Of a stretch of DNA of 36,839 nt, positions 1-7,610 are shown piece after piece. Every line of letters begins with the position of its first letter. Positions within the stretch are counted from its first letter, which is position 1. A program made the position numbers and the translations under genes. A model generated the notes under the pieces. The model saw nothing but the letters and a program-made list of their open reading frames with translations. It did no database searches and was not told the origin of the DNA. The stretch covers positions 1-36,839 of the forward strand of contig CANRNE010000019.1 in assembly GCA_947631925.1 (NCBI GenBank). The letters are read 5' to 3'. This DNA is from an uncultured Clostridia bacterium. GTDB lineage: Bacteria; Bacillota; Clostridia; Christensenellales; Borkfalkiaceae.

Positions 1-63
1 TCCATAATCCACAAAACAAATCGGTGCGCGTTCAAAAAACGAAAAGGTGCGTTTTGGGGGAAA
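1..63. other. Non-coding left edge with short direct repeats
   Basis: This stretch lies downstream of the last minus-strand gene. It contains GGTGCG twice (near 23 and 46) flanking an A-rich segment, ending in a run of five G. On the minus strand the two units read ACGCACC and ACGCGCACC, each next to T-rich DNA. Transposase-binding repeats of roughly this spacing are known near the ends of Mu-like phages, and the late-gene end of such a phage would be expected close by. The actual end and the host junction are not visible, so this is only a candidate. Confidence 0.25.
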
Positions 64-486
64 TTAATTTTGTGAGTTGCATTTATCGCATTTGCAACAC
101 GTGAATCTATGGATGTCGTCCCATAGTTCGGAGTTTATATCACCGGTCAGATATGCGACCTCTTCACCGGCCATCTGTAACCTGCACGCCATTGCAATGT
201 CATCGACGAGGTGTCTGAGTTCGTGTTCGCAACTATTCAGGAATTGCGCGTGCGAAGAGTGCATTCCGATCACGATAACGCTTTTTCGTTGTCTCTTATT
301 CGAATATGTGAATCCGGTATCCATATCCGCTTTTTTGAGGTTCTTTCGTATTCGCACGACCAATTCGTCAGGGCATTGAATATCGATAAGGGACTTGATA
401 ATATGGTCAGTATAGTATCCCGTTACGGCAAAATAGATGCGTAACGACCAATTATACTTACCAATTTTCAAGTCCCTAATTATCAT
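64..486 (-). CDS. Small HExxH-containing phage protein with Cys-rich tail
   Basis: The predicted protein has about 140 residues. The ATG at 486 overlaps the stop of the upstream gene (ATGA-type overlap), so I prefer it to an upstream TTG. About two thirds in, the sequence CEHELRHLVDDI contains HELRH, which fits the HExxH zinc-peptidase signature. The C-terminus has closely spaced cysteines (CCKCDKC), a possible second metal site. It is the last gene of the late minus-strand operon. I do not recognise the family. A Zn-dependent peptidase or a structural zinc protein is possible, but HExxH also occurs by chance, so the function is open. Confidence 0.7.
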   Translation of the reverse strand: MIIRDLKIGKYNWSLRIYFAVTGYYTDHIIKSLIDIQCPDELVVRIRKNLKKADMDTGFTYSNKRQRKSVIVIGMHSSHAQFLNSCEHELRHLVDDIAMACRLQMAGEEVAYLTGDINSELWDDIHRFTCCKCDKCNSQN

Positions 487-896
487 AACATGTCTTCCCA
501 AATGATCGGTATACCCAATGCGATTGTTTTGGCATAGAATTCATCCATCGCCCGAGTGGGGCTACCGTCTACGTCGTCGAGATAACATTTGATGTGCATA
601 CAGAGGTACTGTTCGTTCGGGAGCGATTTACCGAGGAAATCGGCCTTGAACATGTTTGCGACATAGCAAGCGTTGTATGCGACATTGTTTTTGAGTTCAA
701 TGCCGTATTGCTTCAACAGTTGCTGCACCTCTTCATTCGAGTAGGGTGTTATGGGCACTTCTTTTCCGTTGGAGTCCATTTTTTTCATGCCTGCTACTGC
801 GAATTCGCAGAGCTTTTTGGAGAAATTCCACCCGTAGTTATTGAGGTATTCCCGAAACCCTATCGGAAATACGTCGTAAATATCCAGTCTGTCCAT
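483..896 (-). CDS. Hypothetical phage protein, 137 aa
   Basis: This soluble protein of 137 residues begins MDRLDIYDVFPIGFREYLNN. It shows no membrane segment, no signal peptide and no catalytic motif I recognise. It sits in the distal group of the late minus-strand operon, with virion-like genes of the kind seen beyond the lysis genes in other Bacteroidales phages. Its stop overlaps the start of the next gene by 4 nt, which suggests translational coupling. The function is unknown; a minor virion or accessory role is an inference from position only. Confidence 0.75.
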   Translation of the reverse strand: MDRLDIYDVFPIGFREYLNNYGWNFSKKLCEFAVAGMKKMDSNGKEVPITPYSNEEVQQLLKQYGIELKNNVAYNACYVANMFKADFLGKSLPNEQYLCMHIKCYLDDVDGSPTRAMDEFYAKTIALGIPIIWEDML

Positions 897-948
897 GGTT
901 GTATGTTTTAAAACGAGAGGGGGCTTTTCGGCCCCCTCTTCGATTCAC

Positions 949-1251
949 CTACCGGTAACGCGAGTAGCGCCCTGTGTACTTGACTCCACGGCGTTCGCCG
1001 TAGCCGTCGCTTCCGTACTCGCCGTCTCGCTCACCGTAGCCGCGCATGAAGGATTGCCCACGCTCACCGTAGCCACCGTATCCGCCACGTTCACCGTATC
1101 CGTCCATCCCTCCCTGCATCTCGCGCATGGCCTTACGATAGCCTTTCTCTTCGCCGTGCTCACAGCCTCGGCGATATGCGCGTTCCAGATCGTCCTGATC
1201 GTACTCCTCATTCATGAAGGCCCGACCTTGCTCCAATTCTTTCCAGCTCAT
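949..1251 (-). CDS. YGER-repeat small protein
   Basis: The predicted protein has 100 residues. The first 45 are charged and helical (EEYDQDDLERAYRRG, then EKGYRKAMREMQGG). The C-terminal half is low complexity, with recurring G-Y-G-E-R units ending in a basic Tyr/Arg tail. Gly/Tyr/Arg-rich tails like this often bind nucleic acid or self-associate, but nothing here is diagnostic. It begins 4 nt after the preceding gene ends, in the same orientation. A plus-strand frame of similar length over the same bases is judged a shadow because the minus frame has the coherent repeat pattern. Confidence 0.7.
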   Translation of the reverse strand: MSWKELEQGRAFMNEEYDQDDLERAYRRGCEHGEEKGYRKAMREMQGGMDGYGERGGYGGYGERGQSFMRGYGERDGEYGSDGYGERRGVKYTGRYSRYR

Positions 1252-1254
1252 AAT

Positions 1255-1776
1255 TTATTCTTTTCTTGTTTTTATCGTTGATGACTGAAGGAATTGCTGA
1301 ATCTGGCGCACGGAATCCGCCACGCCGGAGATCGCCGCCTCGATCTTGTCGATGCGTTGGTTCTGGGCTTTGGAATCGGCGTATGCCGGATTCAGCTCCT
1401 TCAGGATGTCCTCACACTTGGCCACGACCTCCTTATGGCGATCCACACTTGCAATGATGTCGGTACTCGTTTTGTGAATTGCGCGCACCTCGTTGAGTAT
1501 AGGTTCCACCGAACATGCCAGCGTCAGCGAGGCAATCGATGCCACGTTCGCATTCTCCTGTACGACGTAGGTATTCGTCTGTCCGTCGCATTCGACCGTA
1601 AGATCGATTACACGTTCGGAATACATCATCGGCGAAGGGATCTGTCCGGGCGGCATCGGCCTGGAATCCAATCGTGGTGCAGATACGCTAACCACATTCC
1701 CGATCTTGTATACAGGCGTCTTTTGGCTCTTGTCGAGCAGGCACACCTGGAAGCCGTTTTTCAAGTCTTTAAACAT
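1255..1776 (-). CDS. Hypothetical virion-associated protein with C-terminal coiled coil
   Basis: The predicted protein has 173 residues. The N-terminal half looks like a beta-rich domain (MFKDLKNGFQVCLLDKS through about residue 85). The C-terminal half is heptad-like (VEPILNEVRAIHKTSTDII to IDKIEAAISGVADSVRQI) and probably forms a trimeric or dimeric coiled coil. The position beside the Gly- and Gln-rich protein at 2155-3114 and the small protein at 1799-2137 matches a gene cluster I recall from other Bacteroidales phages. The function is unknown, and a role in the particle is inferred. Confidence 0.75.
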   Translation of the reverse strand: MFKDLKNGFQVCLLDKSQKTPVYKIGNVVSVSAPRLDSRPMPPGQIPSPMMYSERVIDLTVECDGQTNTYVVQENANVASIASLTLACSVEPILNEVRAIHKTSTDIIASVDRHKEVVAKCEDILKELNPAYADSKAQNQRIDKIEAAISGVADSVRQIQQFLQSSTIKTRKE

Positions 1777-1798
1777 CTTTTAATTTTTATTTTATCGG

Positions 1799-2137
1799 TT
1801 ACACACCCGTCACGACTTGCAGCACGTCCGTCTGCTTGTCGTAGTAGACCTCATAGACGCCCGTCCCGGAGATCTGCGCTGCGGTTACAGCAGCACCGCC
1901 TGGGGCCGTCAGCGGCTTCGTCTGCCCGTTCGTCTCGAAGAGTACAGGCAGCGTTCCAGTCGTTCCGGTCGGAATGGCCTGCGCCAGCTCGATGAGTACC
2001 AACCCGCGGTACCACGAGTTTGCGAAGGCATGATTAGGGAACGTGAAAACGACATTTTCCGTCGTCACGTTCACGCCCGTTGTCGTAATGACCGGAATAC
2101 CGCGGCGGTTAACGTATTGGAATGGGAATACTGTCAT
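1799..2137 (-). CDS. Small beta-rich, decoration-like protein with strong SD
   Basis: The protein has 112 residues and starts MTVFPFQYVNRRGIPVITTT. Its Thr/Val-rich content and lack of helices suggest a compact beta domain, as in capsid decoration or minor virion proteins. The start is set by a near-perfect Shine-Dalgarno sequence, AAGGAGGT, about 6 nt upstream of the ATG, unusual in Bacteroidales, where most genes lack one. This may indicate high-level translation. A frame extends upstream, but it overlaps the neighbouring gene and does not use the SD. The function is not established. Confidence 0.75.
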   Translation of the reverse strand: MTVFPFQYVNRRGIPVITTTGVNVTTENVVFTFPNHAFANSWYRGLVLIELAQAIPTGTTGTLPVLFETNGQTKPLTAPGGAAVTAAQISGTGVYEVYYDKQTDVLQVVTGV

Positions 2138-2142
2138 AGTAT

Positions 2143-2150
2143 ACCTCCTT
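2143..2150 (-). promoter_or_regulatory. Strong Shine-Dalgarno sequence
   Basis: On the minus strand AAGGAGGT precedes the ATG at 2137 by a normal distance. It fixes the start of that gene and stands out because other starts in this window have A-rich leaders or overlapping stop/start codons without an SD. Confidence 0.75.
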
Positions 2151-2154
2151 TCCG

Positions 2155-3114
2155 CTAACCCCAGAAACCGTTTCCTCCGAAACCGTAACCGGCGCCGAAG
2201 CCCAATCCGAATTGGGCGGCCACACATGCAGGCATAGCGTACACCTGCGGATTGGGAACTACGGTTGTAGGTGGCAAACCGCATTCGATCTTCGCCAGAC
2301 GGCTGCTCAAATCACCAATTGCCGCATTGACGGGAGCCACCGCCTGCGCCTGCGCCTGCATGATCGTCGCCGTCTGATGTTCCTGCGACAGCTGACCGGC
2401 CAGCGCCGCGCTCTTGGCGCGTTCCGCATCCAGCTTGTTCTGCATCTCGCGCATTTCCAGCTGGCAGAACTTGTCATTGATGATCTGCGTCTGCGCGTCG
2501 ATCTTCGAACCGAGGACGTTGAACTGCGTATTGGCCGCGTTGGTCAGCGTGTTGGTCTGGTTGAGCGTGGCCAGCTGACTTTCATACCCCTGGCGCTCGA
2601 TGGCAGTGCGGACGTCGCAGCAGCACTGTGCGAGCTGTGCCGTAAGCTGACAGTTCCCGGCCTGGATGGAGTTGATGATCTGTTGTGCGCTCATGCCCTG
2701 CTGTCCTGCCAGCGTGCTGATCTGCGTTGCCATGGCATTGATTCCGGCCGTCACCTGACCGATCGAGCAGTTGAGTGTGGACGCGAGCTGCGAGATGTCT
2801 ACGCCGTTACGCTGGATCGCGGACATAATCAACTCGCGACTCGAATCGTTGGAGAGCATGTTGAGCGGAAGACCGCCGTTATTGCCGCCACCGAAGCCGC
2901 CGCCCCAGCCGTTGTTGCCCCACGCACCCATGAGGATGAAGAGCAGCAGAATAGCGAAGAAGTCGTTGCCACCCCAGCCGCCGACGCCTCCGTTGCGGTT
3001 GCCCATCACGGCGAGGATGTTCGGGTCGACCCCGCGATTTTGCAGAGCCGAAGCCAGCAGCGCCGATACATCCGTACCGCCGTTGCCGGCCAGATAGATT
3101 TTCTGTGATTCCAT
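2155..3114 (-). CDS. Gly/Gln-rich virion-associated protein
   Basis: The predicted protein has 319 residues. It starts MESQKIYLAGNGGTD, followed by a glycine/asparagine/tryptophan-rich stretch that encloses one hydrophobic segment (FFAILLLFILMGAWG, around residues 50-65). It continues with a long Gln/Asn/Ala-rich helical region that includes a CCC triplet (AQCCCDVRT) and an acidic coiled segment, and ends with another Gly-rich tail. I recall similar proteins from many Bacteroidales phages, but their role is not known to me. An in-frame ATG at 3189 exists. I prefer 3114 because residues from there match the family style and the upstream part resembles leader sequence. Confidence 0.75.
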   Translation of the reverse strand: MESQKIYLAGNGGTDVSALLASALQNRGVDPNILAVMGNRNGGVGGWGGNDFFAILLLFILMGAWGNNGWGGGFGGGNNGGLPLNMLSNDSSRELIMSAIQRNGVDISQLASTLNCSIGQVTAGINAMATQISTLAGQQGMSAQQIINSIQAGNCQLTAQLAQCCCDVRTAIERQGYESQLATLNQTNTLTNAANTQFNVLGSKIDAQTQIINDKFCQLEMREMQNKLDAERAKSAALAGQLSQEHQTATIMQAQAQAVAPVNAAIGDLSSRLAKIECGLPPTTVVPNPQVYAMPACVAAQFGLGFGAGYGFGGNGFWG

Positions 3115-3137
3115 AAAAATGTGTCGATTTAAATTGC

Positions 3138-3158
3138 CGGCCCGTTTCAGGTGGGCCG
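3138..3158 (-). other. Leader hairpin
   Basis: CGGCCC and GGGCCG form a 6-bp stem with a 9-nt loop in the gap between the DnaA-like gene and the next gene. Read on the minus strand it is followed by AT-rich bases but no clear U tract, so it could be a weak attenuator or simply leader structure. Confidence 0.35.
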
Positions 3159-3192
3159 AATCCCTGTTCGAACACTCGGAATCCTTCATAAT

Positions 3193-3498
3193 CTATTCCC
3201 CCACAGGTCGCGATTCAGACAACAACCTGCGGATCTCCCGCAGGTTGTCTGCAATCATGGGACGTCGGCTGCGATGCTCGAATCCGTCGAGCGCTTCGTT
3301 GACCGACTGACGGGCCATGGCCAGACGCTCGGCGATCTCGCGGGGGTTGAACCCCCTCTCTCGAAGCAAATGAATGAGAATATGCCGTGCATCGGATACC
3401 TCCTCCCGTCGGCTGCGGGACAGAATCGTCGATTCAGCGACGCATGTAACCGTCGCTACGGCACGAATTGTGCATTGGAAAATGTCAGACTTACTCAT
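3193..3498 (-). CDS. DnaA domain IV-like DNA-binding protein
   Basis: The protein has 101 residues. The central segment (SRSRREEVSDARHILIHL then LRERGFNPREIAERLAMARQ and SVNEALDGFE) matches the helix-turn-helix of the DnaA C-terminal domain, including the ARHI and basic-loop features. There is no AAA+ ATPase domain, so it is a stand-alone DNA binder and not an initiator. Phage proteins of this kind are likely transcription regulators. The preceding intergenic DNA carries two CAGGTGCG-type palindromes that could be its sites, so autoregulation or control of the distal late genes is a reasonable inference. Confidence 0.75.
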   Translation of the reverse strand: MSKSDIFQCTIRAVATVTCVAESTILSRSRREEVSDARHILIHLLRERGFNPREIAERLAMARQSVNEALDGFEHRSRRPMIADNLREIRRLLSESRPVGE

Positions 3499-3516
3499 AC
3501 GTTCGATATTAAACCA

Positions 3517-3569
3517 CAGGTGCGACGCACCTGCGAAAGCATAAGCCCTCCCAAGGTGTGCCGCACCTG
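3517..3569. promoter_or_regulatory. Two operator-like palindromes
   Basis: CAGGTGCGACGCACCTG at 3517-3533 is a perfect 17-bp palindrome with one central base. An imperfect copy, AAGGTGTGCCGCACCTG, lies at 3553-3569. Their centres are 36 bp apart. They sit in the 122-bp gap between the DnaA-like gene and the gene that precedes it, which suggests operator sites for a dimeric regulator. No TAnnTTTG box is visible on the minus strand here. The remaining gap bases contain only a GAGGG/CCCTC imperfect hairpin near 3591-3615. Confidence 0.55.
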
Positions 3570-3620
3570 AATAGTCTGACCGAAGATTATGGAGAGGGCT
3601 TTTTCATACCCTCCCGCACG

Positions 3621-4112
3621 TTAGAATTTGATTGTTACCCCATAACCGGCATATACCGCAGGGCCGATTCCATGAGGTGTTAGGGCTGCACCTACGCCGA
3701 TCTGGAACCCGTGCTCTATTCTGCGCTTTCGTTCCACTTCATACGTCACCGTCTGGGGCCGGAACTCGATCCGCGGCAGGCTCTCGACATAGGCGCCGCG
3801 CGCGACAATGGTATACGTGCTGTCGTCGGAGAAGGTATAGTCTCTGACGGGCAGTTCCACGAACGCGCTGTCGGCCTGTGGAACCTGCTCGGCGACCGGT
3901 TCGACGGAGGTGGTGTCGCGCACGAACACCAGCCGTGCGAGTTGAAGATGCCGGCCTATCGGTTCGGACACCGAGACCGGAGTCGTCCGCTCGATGTATA
4001 CCTTTTGCCGGACGGTTCGAACGGTCGTCGTCGGTTCGACCGACGCTCGTCCGGCAACGAATCCCAAAAGCAGGCACAAGCCGCAGGCGACGATGATCCG
4101 TCCGGCGTTCAT
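3621..4112 (-). CDS. Membrane-anchored DUF6808-like protein, possible lysis accessory
   Basis: The protein has 163 residues. An N-terminal signal anchor (residues 4-22, RIIVACGLCLLLGFVAGRAS) is followed by a Thr/Val-rich periplasmic region. The C-terminal segment (HGFQIGVGAALTPHGIGP, then a strand ending YGVTIKF) resembles the closing strands of a small beta barrel. The ATG at 4112 overlaps the upstream lysozyme-like stop by 4 nt, placing it in the lysis cassette. A spanin-like role in outer-membrane disruption is possible. I do not see a lipobox, and the family assignment is from memory. Confidence 0.65.
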   Translation of the reverse strand: MNAGRIIVACGLCLLLGFVAGRASVEPTTTVRTVRQKVYIERTTPVSVSEPIGRHLQLARLVFVRDTTSVEPVAEQVPQADSAFVELPVRDYTFSDDSTYTIVARGAYVESLPRIEFRPQTVTYEVERKRRIEHGFQIGVGAALTPHGIGPAVYAGYGVTIKF

Positions 4113-4516
4113 GGCTGATGTTTCATGAATAAGCTCCACCCCTCCGTCACGTCGGACATGTTCGCTTCGGTGCCGTTCTCCATACGACTCATTGCCGCGA
4201 CGATAGGTATCATCGTAGCAGCATGGTGCGTATCGACCGGAGTGTCGGACTCTATTCCCGTGTGCGAGCACACAAAGTCCATATACGCCCGCGTATCATT
4301 CTCGACGGGCGGAGCATAGCGTAAGATCATATCCCGAAAGGTTCGGTAACCTTTGCGGCGATATGAATCCAGCAGCACGAACATGGCTCGATAGCCCCAT
4401 GCCGCCGTCTCGAATTGTTTGAACGCCGCATCCTGCGAAGGTCGAACCTCGCCCAGGTAGCGTGTGCCCGATTGCCGGATATTACCCGGATTGTTGTTTC
4501 TCAGTCCTCTACTCAT
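4109..4516 (-). CDS. Endolysin-like / structural lysozyme-like protein
   Basis: The protein has 135 residues and begins MSRGLRNNNPGNIRQSG. The NNNPGNIR signature is typical of a group of phage-encoded muramidase or transglycosylase-like proteins in Bacteroidales phages. A fold-consistent helical region follows (AWGYRAMFVLLDSYRRKGY). No signal peptide is seen, so export would depend on the neighbouring holin-like protein. The gene overlaps the upstream membrane protein and the downstream anchor protein, forming a lysis cassette. Peptidoglycan cleavage is inferred from the family; catalytic residues cannot be assigned here. Confidence 0.7.
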   Translation of the reverse strand: MSRGLRNNNPGNIRQSGTRYLGEVRPSQDAAFKQFETAAWGYRAMFVLLDSYRRKGYRTFRDMILRYAPPVENDTRAYMDFVCSHTGIESDTPVDTHHAATMIPIVAAMSRMENGTEANMSDVTEGWSLFMKHQP

Positions 4517-4883
4517 TGTTTTCTTCCTCCTTATTTTTTGTTCCGATTAGTCCCGTATTCCCCGATCCGAACGGCGGTTTTCGCAATGCACACCCCAGCA
4601 TTTCGCATTTGTATACGACCAGCACGGCCTTCTGCGTTTTGAGACTGTCGATTTGATCGCGCTGCCGCTCCTTGTCTTTATATAGGGAATCGATTTTCTT
4701 TCCCTGCGCTTCTACCTTCGCTTCGGATTTCTCGTAGAGATCTTTCCACTGCGACGAGGCCATTGTTTCATTTTGTAGCTGCTTGTTGCGTTTGTTCTCC
4801 TTGAAAAAGACCAATCCTGCCAAACCGCCGCCGGATAAAAGACCCGACAGAAGCGAAACGATAACGGTCGTCCAGTCCATCAT
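4509..4883 (-). CDS. Holin/spanin-like membrane protein with coiled coil
   Basis: The protein has 124 residues. One N-terminal transmembrane helix (about residues 6-27, Gly- and Leu-rich) is followed by a basic stretch (KENKRNKQ) and then a long charged coiled coil (about 45-90). The tail is short and contains Cys (KCEMLGCALRKPP). This arrangement of a single anchor plus coiled coil resembles inner-membrane spanins or small holins. It lies just before the endolysin-like gene, with overlapping ends. Spanin or holin cannot be decided from sequence alone. Confidence 0.65.
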   Translation of the reverse strand: MMDWTTVIVSLLSGLLSGGGLAGLVFFKENKRNKQLQNETMASSQWKDLYEKSEAKVEAQGKKIDSLYKDKERQRDQIDSLKTQKAVLVVYKCEMLGCALRKPPFGSGNTGLIGTKNKEEENNE

Positions 4884-5173
4884 CCGATTTTCGATTGAAT
4901 TCTCATCTCTTCTTTGCGTTCCACTTCGAGTTCGGCGAGGGTCAGTTCGTTTCGGTTGTACTCCTCTTCTATCTGCCGGCGTTCGTTATCTGTCAGCGAC
5001 AGAATTTCCGAATCGGGCGGAAACAGAATGCCGGAATCCGTGTAGCTCCATTTTTCCAATCCCCGTTCATCGGTAATCTTTCCCCCGTACAGGTTGCACA
5101 GGACGCTGCCGTCCTCCACGATTTGCATCGCTTCCGCCTCGCTATAAGGCGGGAAATCGATCTTCTTTCTCAT
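4880..5173 (-). CDS. Small acidic protein after the tail fibre
   Basis: The predicted protein has 97 residues and is acidic. A globular N-terminus (MRKKIDFPPYSEAEAMQI) leads to a highly charged helical C-terminus (about 60-97). Its start overlaps the fibre gene stop by 4 nt. Small proteins at this position often act as fibre chaperones or fibre-associated factors, but I see no diagnostic motif, so this is a positional guess. Confidence 0.7.
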   Translation of the reverse strand: MRKKIDFPPYSEAEAMQIVEDGSVLCNLYGGKITDERGLEKWSYTDSGILFPPDSEILSLTDNERRQIEEEYNRNELTLAELEVERKEEMRIQSKIG

Positions 5174-7605
5174 ACCCCTAAATATTTACATATTACTCTT
5201 ACTCGCATACCTCCGGACGTTGTATTTCCTGTCGCCATAACTTTAAGATATTGGACAGTAGGGTCTATCGTAATACCCGTCCCATTATATACGGATTTGT
5301 TACCGGCGGCGGAGACTGAATATACGGCTCGTGCGTTATAGACCGTCGCGCCGTATATGAACGCCCGTTCATCCGTCCAGTTTTGCACGATGACATTTGT
5401 CAATGCAGACGCATTGTAATTATAAACGGCCACGGCCAGAGCTACATATCCTCTCGGTACGTCGATCCGTTTATTGGCTGTTCCTTCGGCAATATCGGTA
5501 AAGAATATACCGCTGTCTATGACTATTTCGCCTTGATTCGGGACGCTTTGATACGACAGTTCGGCCGTGCCGCCCGTTGCAGTCGGAACATACGGAAGAT
5601 CGAGGCCCGCGCCCGACGTGTCGCGCCACTTGTCTGCCAACAAACCGGCAGCGATGTATTCGGCGACAAGTCCGGTGCGCATCTCACCCGACAGAGGCAG
5701 CATATACCGTTCGGGCTCGCCGCCGTTCCATAGATCGACGACCTCCGAGGCCGTGAGGGCATAGTTGAAAAGACGGCACCCTATAACTATGCCTTTGAAG
5801 GAAGACCCGATAGCCAGATATTGCAGATTCAGATCGTCCGAGAAGTTCGAGGCGGATGTTACACGCCCGCCGTTCAGATAGACGACGATCTCGTTTCCGT
5901 CGTAGGTTCCCGCGACGGAGTAATAGGTATCGGGTTCGATTCCCGTCACGACTCTCGGTGCGGCACCCCTGCAACGGAATACAAGGTTGCCGTTGACAAA
6001 TTCCAGAATCATCCCGTAAATATCGCCCGAAGTGGCAACGATCGTCTGTGTTCCCGATACGTCGTGGCCCGTTTTGAAATTAGCTGCTATCGTTCGGGCG
6101 CCGGAGAACAGCAACGCGGAGGCTGTGGAGCGAAAGTTCCCATCCGAGGTATTTACGCCCGTCTGACGCCCTTCGAGCGGAGCTATCTGCGACGATTTGA
6201 CGAAGCCCGTCGCGGGGTCGAGGTCGGCTTTGCCGGCAATCTTTCCGTCAATACCTTCTGCTGCGATATTTGCGGCATTCGCAGCATTAGTTGCTTCTGT
6301 TGCCGCCGTCGTTGCATTGCCCGCTGCGGCCGTCGCTTCTGCGGCGGCATTGTTCGCCGCCGTAGTTGCTGTCGTTGCTGCTTCCGTCGCTGCGTTCGCC
6401 GCTTTCGCGGCTGAGGCGGCATCCTCGGCGGCGGTTCCTACCGATTCGGCGGCGTGCGTAGCGTCCTCGGCTGCGGCATTCGCAGCCCCCGCTGCATCAT
6501 TTGCCGCCGTTGCGGCACCGGTTGCACTTGCGGCTGCGGCATTCGCTGCCGTCGCCGCATCATCGGCTTCTGTTGCTGCCGTCGTAGCATTGCCCGCTGC
6601 GGCCGTCGCTTCTGCGGCGGCTCTGTTCGCCGCCGTAGTTGCTGTCGTTGCTGCTTCCGTCGCTGCGTTCGCCGCTTTCGCGGCTGAGGCGGCATCCTCG
6701 GCGGCGGTTCCTACCGATTCGGCGGCGTGCGTAGCGTCCTCGGCTGCGGCATTCGCAGCCCCCGCTGCATCATTTGCCGCCGTTGCGGCACCGGTTGCAC
6801 TTGCGGCTGCGGCATTCGCTGCCGTCGCCGCATCATCGGCTTCTGTTGCTGCCGTCGTAGCATTGCCCGCTGCGGCCGTCGCTTCTGCGGCGGCTCTGTT
6901 CGCCGCCGTAGTTGCTGTCGTGGCTGCCCCCGTCGCGGTGTTCGCCATTGCCGCCGCCGCTACGGCACCTTCGGTCGCTGTCGTTGCAGACTCCGTCGCA
7001 TTTTTGGCCGCCTGTGCGGCCTTATTCGCTTCTATTGCAGCCTCCGTGGCCGGACGTTGCAACTCTTCGATCTGCTCCGGTGTAAGATCGTCATACGTCA
7101 CACCGAGTGCACGTTCTCCCGTATCTTCGTCGCCGATGAACCAATTACCGTTTTCGCCGATGTGGGGCGTGATACCGTCATCACCGCGTGTGGCCGCAAA
7201 GTCCATATAGACCCAGATACATGGTGTATGCAACGTAATGACGGGCTGCGCCGTGCGGCTCAGCACGGCGCCAGGTGTCGCCCCCTGGCGCAAGACTTCG
7301 ATCGAAGCATCGAAGCCCATGCGCACGAACGTATCATGCAACAGCCGCACACCGATCGTCGCCGTACCGGGTGTCAACGATCCCGTATCTTCGGCCGAGA
7401 GGGTACACAGAAGCATCCCGCGTGCCGCTTGCGAGATGTCGACCTCTCCTTTTGCGGACTGTTTTACGAGGTGCGTCCCCATTGCCGTCGTTGCGATGTC
7501 TATTTCCACATCATACCCCGACAGATCGAGAATCTGCCCCTCTTTGCGCGCCTCGAACCGCAGGACTACGGTCTCACCGGCGTAGATATAAGCTCTCTCT
7601 TTCAT
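5170..7605 (-). CDS. Tail fibre with Ala-rich repeats and LamG-like domain
   Basis: The predicted protein has 811 residues. Residues 1-170 resemble the N-terminal attachment domain of Gram-positive-like baseplate/fibre proteins (MKERAYIYAGETVVLRFEA). Residues about 180-440 are an Ala/Thr/Asn-rich low-complexity rod made of 91-residue repeats. Residues about 470-640 look like a LamG/concanavalin-like lectin domain (FSGARTIAANFKTG, then YYSVAGTYDGNEIVVYLNGG and IGCRLFNYALTASEV). The last 150 residues are a further beta-rich tip. This suggests the host-binding fibre. The ATG at 7605 is used; the longer frame would start at a TTG inside the upstream gene. Confidence 0.8.
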   Translation of the reverse strand: MKERAYIYAGETVVLRFEARKEGQILDLSGYDVEIDIATTAMGTHLVKQSAKGEVDISQAARGMLLCTLSAEDTGSLTPGTATIGVRLLHDTFVRMGFDASIEVLRQGATPGAVLSRTAQPVITLHTPCIWVYMDFAATRGDDGITPHIGENGNWFIGDEDTGERALGVTYDDLTPEQIEELQRPATEAAIEANKAAQAAKNATESATTATEGAVAAAAMANTATGAATTATTAANRAAAEATAAAGNATTAATEADDAATAANAAAASATGAATAANDAAGAANAAAEDATHAAESVGTAAEDAASAAKAANAATEAATTATTAANRAAAEATAAAGNATTAATEADDAATAANAAAASATGAATAANDAAGAANAAAEDATHAAESVGTAAEDAASAAKAANAATEAATTATTAANNAAAEATAAAGNATTAATEATNAANAANIAAEGIDGKIAGKADLDPATGFVKSSQIAPLEGRQTGVNTSDGNFRSTASALLFSGARTIAANFKTGHDVSGTQTIVATSGDIYGMILEFVNGNLVFRCRGAAPRVVTGIEPDTYYSVAGTYDGNEIVVYLNGGRVTSASNFSDDLNLQYLAIGSSFKGIVIGCRLFNYALTASEVVDLWNGGEPERYMLPLSGEMRTGLVAEYIAAGLLADKWRDTSGAGLDLPYVPTATGGTAELSYQSVPNQGEIVIDSGIFFTDIAEGTANKRIDVPRGYVALAVAVYNYNASALTNVIVQNWTDERAFIYGATVYNARAVYSVSAAGNKSVYNGTGITIDPTVQYLKVMATGNTTSGGMRVRVICKYLGV
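6301..6920 (-). repeat. Tandem 273-bp repeats inside the fibre gene
   Basis: Two near-identical 273-bp units (about 6301-6573 and 6574-6846) plus a partial third encode 91-residue Ala-rich blocks. The phase keeps the reading frame. Copy-number change by recombination would alter fibre length without a frameshift. Long open frames on the plus strand here are products of the biased codons and are not genes. Confidence 0.85.
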
Positions 7606-7610
7606 AATCG

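Noticed and set aside
895-1281. Plus-strand 128-codon frame over the YGER gene
   Set aside because: Hydrophobic low-quality composition, no start signal, opposite to a dense minus-strand operon.
5170-7605. Diversity-generating retroelement in the fibre region
   Set aside because: No reverse transcriptase, Avd-like gene or template/variable repeat pair is visible in the window; the repeats are ordinary tandem duplications.
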